A stretch of 29,511 bases of DNA from DASZZX01 sp036260415 (GTDB lineage Bacteria; Actinomycetota; Nitriliruptoria; Nitriliruptorales; JAHWKO01). A program made the translations under genes and the position numbers. The notes below the pieces were generated by a model. That model was not told the DNA's origin. It saw nothing but the letters and a program-made list of their open reading frames with translations, and ran no database searches. This document shows, in pieces, positions 26,753 to 29,511 of this stretch. The DNA is taken from NCBI GenBank assembly GCA_036260415.1, contig DASZZX010000010.1:1-29511 (forward strand). Direction: 5' to 3'. Position 1 is the first letter of the stretch. Every line of letters starts with the position of its first letter.

Positions 26753-26758
26753 ACGATA
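26753..26758 (-). promoter_or_regulatory. Candidate -10 element of the csbD-like gene
   Basis: On the minus strand TATCGT lies 32 bases before the GTG. A GTGGCG 17 bases further upstream weakly resembles a -35 and is close to the TTGGCG proposed at the leuA leader. Confidence 0.33.
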
Positions 26759-26789
26759 CGGGGCGCCCGCCGTCCCGCCACGCCGCACC

Positions 26790-26802
26790 CCCGACGGTCG
26801 GG
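26790..26802 (-). terminator. Short palindrome after the epimerase gene
   Basis: A perfect 13-base inverted repeat (CCCGAC, one base, GTCGGG) begins 9 bases after the minus-strand epimerase stop. It can form a 5-bp hairpin with a 3-base loop. It has no U-run; a weak terminator is possible. Confidence 0.3.
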
Positions 26803-26810
26803 CAGCCGCG

Positions 26811-27713
26811 TCAGGTCTGCAGCTCCGCCCGCAGAGCCTCCTCCACCGTCTGGTGGCGGAACGCGAAGCCGAACTCGTCCAGCAGCCGCTTGGGGATCGC
26901 CCGTTGGCTGGCGGTGGCCATGACGTCGGCGAAGTCACGGCCGAACAGGGTGGCGACCGCCAGCGTGGGCACGGTCAGCAACACCGGCCGGCCGAGCACC
27001 CGCCCCAGCGTGCGGGCGAACTCGGCGTTGCGCACCGGTGTGGGGGCTGTGATGTTCACCGGGCCCGCGGCGACAGGGTGCTCCAGCAGGTGCAGCTGGG
27101 CACGCACGTGGTCCTCGAGCGAGATCCACGAGAACCAGTGCTGGCCCGAGCCGAGCTTGCCACCCAGCCCGAGCCGGAAGAACGGCAGCTGCAACCGCAG
27201 CAGGTCCCCGTCGGGGCTCAGCACGGGCGCGGTGCGCAGCCGGACGACGCGGATGCCGGCCTCCTCGGCCGGCTGCGTCGCCGCTTCCCAGCCCTTGCAC
27301 ACCCGGGCGAGGAAGTCGTCGCCCGGCGGGGTGTCCTCGGGGAGCAGCTCGTCGCCGTGGTCCGCCCCGTAGTAGCCGATGCCGGACCCGGACAGCAGCG
27401 CCCGCGGCGGGCGCTGCAGCCCGGCCAACGTGCCCGCGAGCAGGTGCGTCCCCTCGACACGGCTGTCGCGGATGCGCCGCTTCTTCGCCGCGGTCCAACG
27501 CCCCAGCAGCGGCTCCCCGGCCAGGTGGACCACCACGTCGATGCCCTCGAGGGCGGCGGCCTCGACGTGCTCGGACGTGGGGTCCCAGCGCACCTCTTCG
27601 GGCCCGGCGGTGTCGGAACGGACCAGCCGCACCGGATGGTGACCGGCCGCCTCCAGAGCCTGGCACAGGGCCGATCCGATGAGGCCACTGGAGCCGGACA
27701 CCACGACGTCCAC
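26811..27713 (-). CDS. TIGR01777-family NAD-dependent epimerase/dehydratase-like protein
   Basis: A 300-aa extended short-chain dehydrogenase-like protein (YfcH/SDR39U1 group). GTG 27713 on the minus strand is chosen because the Rossmann strand VDVVVSGSSGLIGSAL starts there (G7, G10, G13 of GxxGxxG) and GAGAGG lies about 6 bases upstream. Family blocks are VVHLAGEPLLGRWTAAKKRRI, LLSGSGIGYYG, GKLGSGQHWFSWISLEDH and NITAPTPVRNAEFARTLG. This group lacks a well-defined substrate; members are often found near stress or cell-division genes. The gene is divergent from cimA, sharing a 324-base gap. A possible -10, TACGGT (27749-27744), is 36 bases upstream. Confidence 0.9.
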   Translation of the reverse strand: MDVVVSGSSGLIGSALCQALEAAGHHPVRLVRSDTAGPEEVRWDPTSEHVEAAALEGIDVVVHLAGEPLLGRWTAAKKRRIRDSRVEGTHLLAGTLAGLQRPPRALLSGSGIGYYGADHGDELLPEDTPPGDDFLARVCKGWEAATQPAEEAGIRVVRLRTAPVLSPDGDLLRLQLPFFRLGLGGKLGSGQHWFSWISLEDHVRAQLHLLEHPVAAGPVNITAPTPVRNAEFARTLGRVLGRPVLLTVPTLAVATLFGRDFADVMATASQRAIPKRLLDEFGFAFRHQTVEEALRAELQT

Positions 27714-27850
27714 GGTGGCCTCTCTGGTGGCCTGGGACGCCGGACCGTAGCTGCGCCCGGACTGGACGGTCGGGACTGGACGTGGTCGGCTGGACCTGGC
27801 ACGCTGCGCGCGGGCCGCACGCGACGGGCGTGTGGCGGAGCGGAGCAGCG
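27714..27850. other. Upstream half of the divergent epimerase/cimA intergenic region
   Basis: This is part of a 324-base gap between divergent genes. It holds the epimerase -10 candidate (TACGGT on the minus strand, 27749-27744) and three CTGGAC repeats at 14-base spacing. The second half (27851-28037) carries the cimA leader ORF and hairpins. No TAnnnT element for the + strand was found, so the cimA promoter is not located. Confidence 0.55.
27762..27795. repeat. Three CTGGAC direct repeats with 14-base period
   Basis: CTGGAC occurs at 27762, 27776 and 27790, exactly 14 bases apart. The first two copies share the longer core GGACTGGACG (27759-27768 and 27773-27782), and the third is GGCTGGACC. 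The regular spacing between two divergent genes suggests binding sites for a regulator, or a small tandem duplication that has decayed. Confidence 0.6.
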
Positions 27851-27949
27851 GTGGCGCCACCGGCGAGCCCAGCGCCCGCGACGCGGGGCGGTCCGCCCGC
27901 CGTCGTGCGGCGCACGCCGATCGCGATCATCATCACCCCGCTCCCGTAG
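27851..27949 (+). CDS. Putative cimA leader peptide with Ile codon run
   Basis: A 32-codon ORF from GTG 27851 (GGAG at 27842-27845, 5 bases away) to TAG 27947-27949; GTG 27905 would give a 14-codon version. The end reads VVRRTPIAIIITPLP, with four ATC Ile codons (codons 24, 26, 27, 28), three of them consecutive. The last codons CCG-CTC-CCG form one arm of a predicted RNA pairing with the downstream loop. It lies 88 bases before cimA, whose product opens the citramalate route to isoleucine, so an Ile-sensing leader makes sense. Design and length parallel the ORF before leuA. A chance short ORF cannot be excluded without comparing relatives. Confidence 0.6.
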   Translation: MAPPASPAPATRGGPPAVVRRTPIAIIITPLP

Positions 27950-28021
27950 CAGGCACGGCGCCGGGCTGCGGGAGCGGCCCGGCGGTCACCGCGTGCCACT
28001 CCCCAGCCGGCGTCCCGCAGC
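27938..28021 (+). promoter_or_regulatory. Competing RNA pairings of the cimA leader (1:2 versus 2:3)
   Basis: Segment 1, CCGCTCCCG (27938-27946, leader codons 30-32), is complementary to segment 2, CGGGAGCGG (27969-27977). Segment 2 extended as GCTGCGGGA (27965-27973) is also complementary to segment 3, TCCCGCAGC (28013-28021). The two pairings exclude each other, as in classical attenuators. Segment 3 ends 4 bases before the cimA ribosome site. A ribosome stalled at the Ile codons would cover segment 1 and free segment 2. Whether the output is termination or translation control cannot be told from sequence. Confidence 0.45.
27952..27997 (+). terminator. Two-part hairpin after the cimA leader stop
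   Basis: The outer stem is GGCACG (27952-27957) with CGTGCC (27992-27997). The inner stem is CGCCGGGC (27959-27966) with GCCCGGCG (27977-27984), around a 10-base loop that is itself segment 2 of the alternative pairings. It begins 3 bases after the leader TAG. No U-run follows. Confidence 0.45.
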
Positions 28022-28037
28022 GACGGAGGACGATCCG

Positions 28038-29511
28038 GTGCGCGACATCCCAGCCCGACGGCCGGTCCTGTACGACACGACCCTGCGCGACGGCACCCAA
28101 CGCGAGGGTGTGAACCTGACGGTGGACGACAAGCTCAGGGTCGCCCGCCGCATGGACGAGCTGGGCGTGCACTACATCGAGGGCGGCTGGCCGGGCGCCA
28201 ACCCCAAGGACACCGAGTTCTTCCGGCGCGCCGCCGACGGGGAGCTGCGGCTGCGCCACGCGACCCTCGCCGCCTTCGCGGCGACGCGCCACGCCCGCAA
28301 CGCCGTCGATGAGGATCCCACCCTGCGTGCGCTGCTGGACGCGGCCACGCCCGTGGTCTGCCTGGTGGGCAAGACGTGGAGCTACCACGTCGAGCACGCG
28401 CTGCAGGTGTCCCGCGCGACCAACCTGACCATGGTGGTCGACTCGGTGCGCTACCTCGTCGGCAACGGACGGCGCGTGTTCTTCGACGCCGAGCACTTCT
28501 TCGACGGCATGGCGCACGACGCCGGGTACGCGCGGGAGGTCTCCCTCGCCGCGGCCGAGGCCGGTGCCGAATGCGTCGTGCTGTGCGACACCAACGGCGG
28601 CACGATGCCGTGGGTCGTGGGACCCACCGTCCGCGAGATGGTGGCGCTGCTGCCATGCGATGTCGGAGTGCATTTCCACGACGACGGGGGCTGTGCGGTG
28701 GCCAACTCGCTGCTCGGGGTGGAGGCGGGAGCCCTGCACGTGCAGGGCACCGCCAACGGTCTCGGGGAGCGCTGTGGCAACGCGAACCTGTTCACCGTCC
28801 TGGCCGACCTCCAGCTCAAGCGTGGCCTGACGGTGGTCCCCCTGGAGCTGCTGGCGCGCATGACCCACGTCGCCCACGCGATCGCCGAGCTCACCAACCA
28901 GACGCCGCCCTCGGCACAGCCGTACGTGGGATCGGGCGCGTTCGCCCACAAGGCGGGACTGCATGCCTCGGCGCTCGCCAAGGCGCCCGACATGTACCAG
29001 CACATCGACCCCAGCGCGGTCGGCAACGAGCAGCGGCTGGTGGTCAGCGACCTGGCGGGTCGCGCCACCATCCTGCTCAAGTCGCGCGAGCTCGGCATCG
29101 AGCTGGACGACGCGCAGGCCGCCAGGGTGCTCACCGAGGTCAAACGACGCGAGCACGACGGCTGGAGCTACGACGCGGCCGACGCCTCCTTCGCGCTGCT
29201 GCTGGGCCGGCTCACAGGGCAGCTGGAGGAACCTTTCAGCCTGCTGAACTTCCGCGTGACCGTCGGGGGTGGGCTGGACGCGCCCACCTCGGAGGCGATC
29301 GTCGCGGTCGACGTCAAGGGCGAACGGCGGCTGGGGGCGGGCGAGGGCAACGGCCCGGTGGACGCGCTCGACCACGCCTTCCGCAACGCGGTCAACGGCA
29401 CCTGGCCGGCGCTGGACCGTGTGCACCTGGCCGACTACAAGGTGCGCATCTTGGAGTCGTCGCAGGGCACGGACGCGGTGACACGCGTCCTCGTCACCAC
29501 CACCGACGGCG
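28038..29511 (+). CDS. cimA: Citramalate synthase CimA (3' truncated)
   Basis: An open frame from GTG 28038 (GGAGGA at 28025-28030) through the window end; 491 codons are visible against about 520-540 for the family. CimA condenses pyruvate with acetyl-CoA to citramalate, opening a threonine-independent route to 2-oxobutyrate and isoleucine. The N-terminus YDTTLRDGTQREGVNLTV (D13, R17), then ELGVHYIEGGWPGANPKDTE and GERCGNANLFTVL are specific to the TIGR00977 citramalate synthases. The metal-binding motif reads HFHDD (H212, H214, D215, D216) where HxHND is usual. SGAFAHKAGLHASA and the C-terminal dimer/regulatory domain follow. LeuCD and LeuB encoded in this window can process the product. 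The related homocitrate and isopropylmalate synthases lack the GGWPG block. Confidence 0.93.
   Translation, partial: MRDIPARRPVLYDTTLRDGTQREGVNLTVDDKLRVARRMDELGVHYIEGGWPGANPKDTEFFRRAADGELRLRHATLAAFAATRHARNAVDEDPTLRALLDAATPVVCLVGKTWSYHVEHALQVSRATNLTMVVDSVRYLVGNGRRVFFDAEHFFDGMAHDAGYAREVSLAAAEAGAECVVLCDTNGGTMPWVVGPTVREMVALLPCDVGVHFHDDGGCAVANSLLGVEAGALHVQGTANGLGERCGNANLFTVLADLQLKRGLTVVPLELLARMTHVAHAIAELTNQTPPSAQPYVGSGAFAHKAGLHASALAKAPDMYQHIDPSAVGNEQRLVVSDLAGRATILLKSRELGIELDDAQAARVLTEVKRREHDGWSYDAADASFALLLGRLTGQLEEPFSLLNFRVTVGGGLDAPTSEAIVAVDVKGERRLGAGEGNGPVDALDHAFRNAVNGTWPALDRVHLADYKVRILESSQGTDAVTRVLVTTTDG

Noticed and set aside
28011..28037. A U-run terminator for the cimA leader
   Set aside because: The sequence after the hairpins is GC-rich and contains the cimA ribosome site. 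Any termination here would have to be Rho-assisted, or control would be translational.
27933..29426. A 497-codon minus-strand frame at the end of the window
   Set aside because: The + strand frame from 28038 encodes an unmistakable citramalate synthase, so the minus frame is its shadow.

Overview
The window is GC-rich (roughly 70 % or more by eye), densely coding and almost entirely on the + strand, with many GTG starts and very short gaps or 4-base overlaps between genes. Gene content (GlgE pathway, TreS-maltokinase fusion, TreY/TreZ, leuA-leuC-leuD, cimA) and base composition suggest a high-GC actinobacterium. A deep-branching lineage such as the Nitriliruptoria/Euzebya group is plausible, but this is inference; there is no rRNA in the window to settle it.

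Region 1 (1-16670) is a co-directional alpha-glucan/trehalose cluster: glgE (5' end cut off), a treS-maltokinase fusion, malQ, glgB, treZ, a GH57/DUF3536 protein and treY. Together these encode a closed loop. TreY and TreZ release trehalose from alpha-1,4-glucan ends, TreS turns trehalose into maltose, the fused kinase makes maltose 1-phosphate, GlgE polymerises it back to alpha-1,4-glucan, and GlgB branches the product. MalQ reshuffles short maltodextrins. The debranching enzyme TreX/GlgX usually linked to treY/treZ is not seen; the GH57 protein sits between treZ and treY.

Region 2 (16671-21095) starts with a 520-base gap holding a perfect 10-bp inverted repeat and a 33-codon leader ORF rich in Leu/Ile/Val codons. 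A strong hairpin follows its stop codon. Then come leuA, a 64-aa tautomerase-like protein, leuC and leuD.

Region 3 (21104-26512) holds a zinc-ribbon-like protein, a cytoplasmic Asp-box (BNR) propeller protein, murI, a HAD hydrolase with an atypical motif I, a Cys-rich hypothetical protein, leuB and ilvE. Several of these genes have a TAnnnT hexamer 35-41 bases before the start codon and may be separately transcribed.

Region 4 (26541-29511) has two minus-strand genes, a CsbD-like stress protein and a TIGR01777-type epimerase. Divergent from them is cimA (citramalate synthase, 3' end cut off). The cimA leader holds a second short ORF, this time with four Ile codons, again followed by competing hairpins.

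The most interesting signal is this pair of predicted ribosome-mediated attenuators. LeuC, LeuD and LeuB can serve both the leucine branch (entered by LeuA) and the citramalate route to isoleucine (entered by CimA). The leader before leuA is rich in Leu codons and the leader before cimA in Ile codons, so each entry enzyme appears to be sensed by its own end product.
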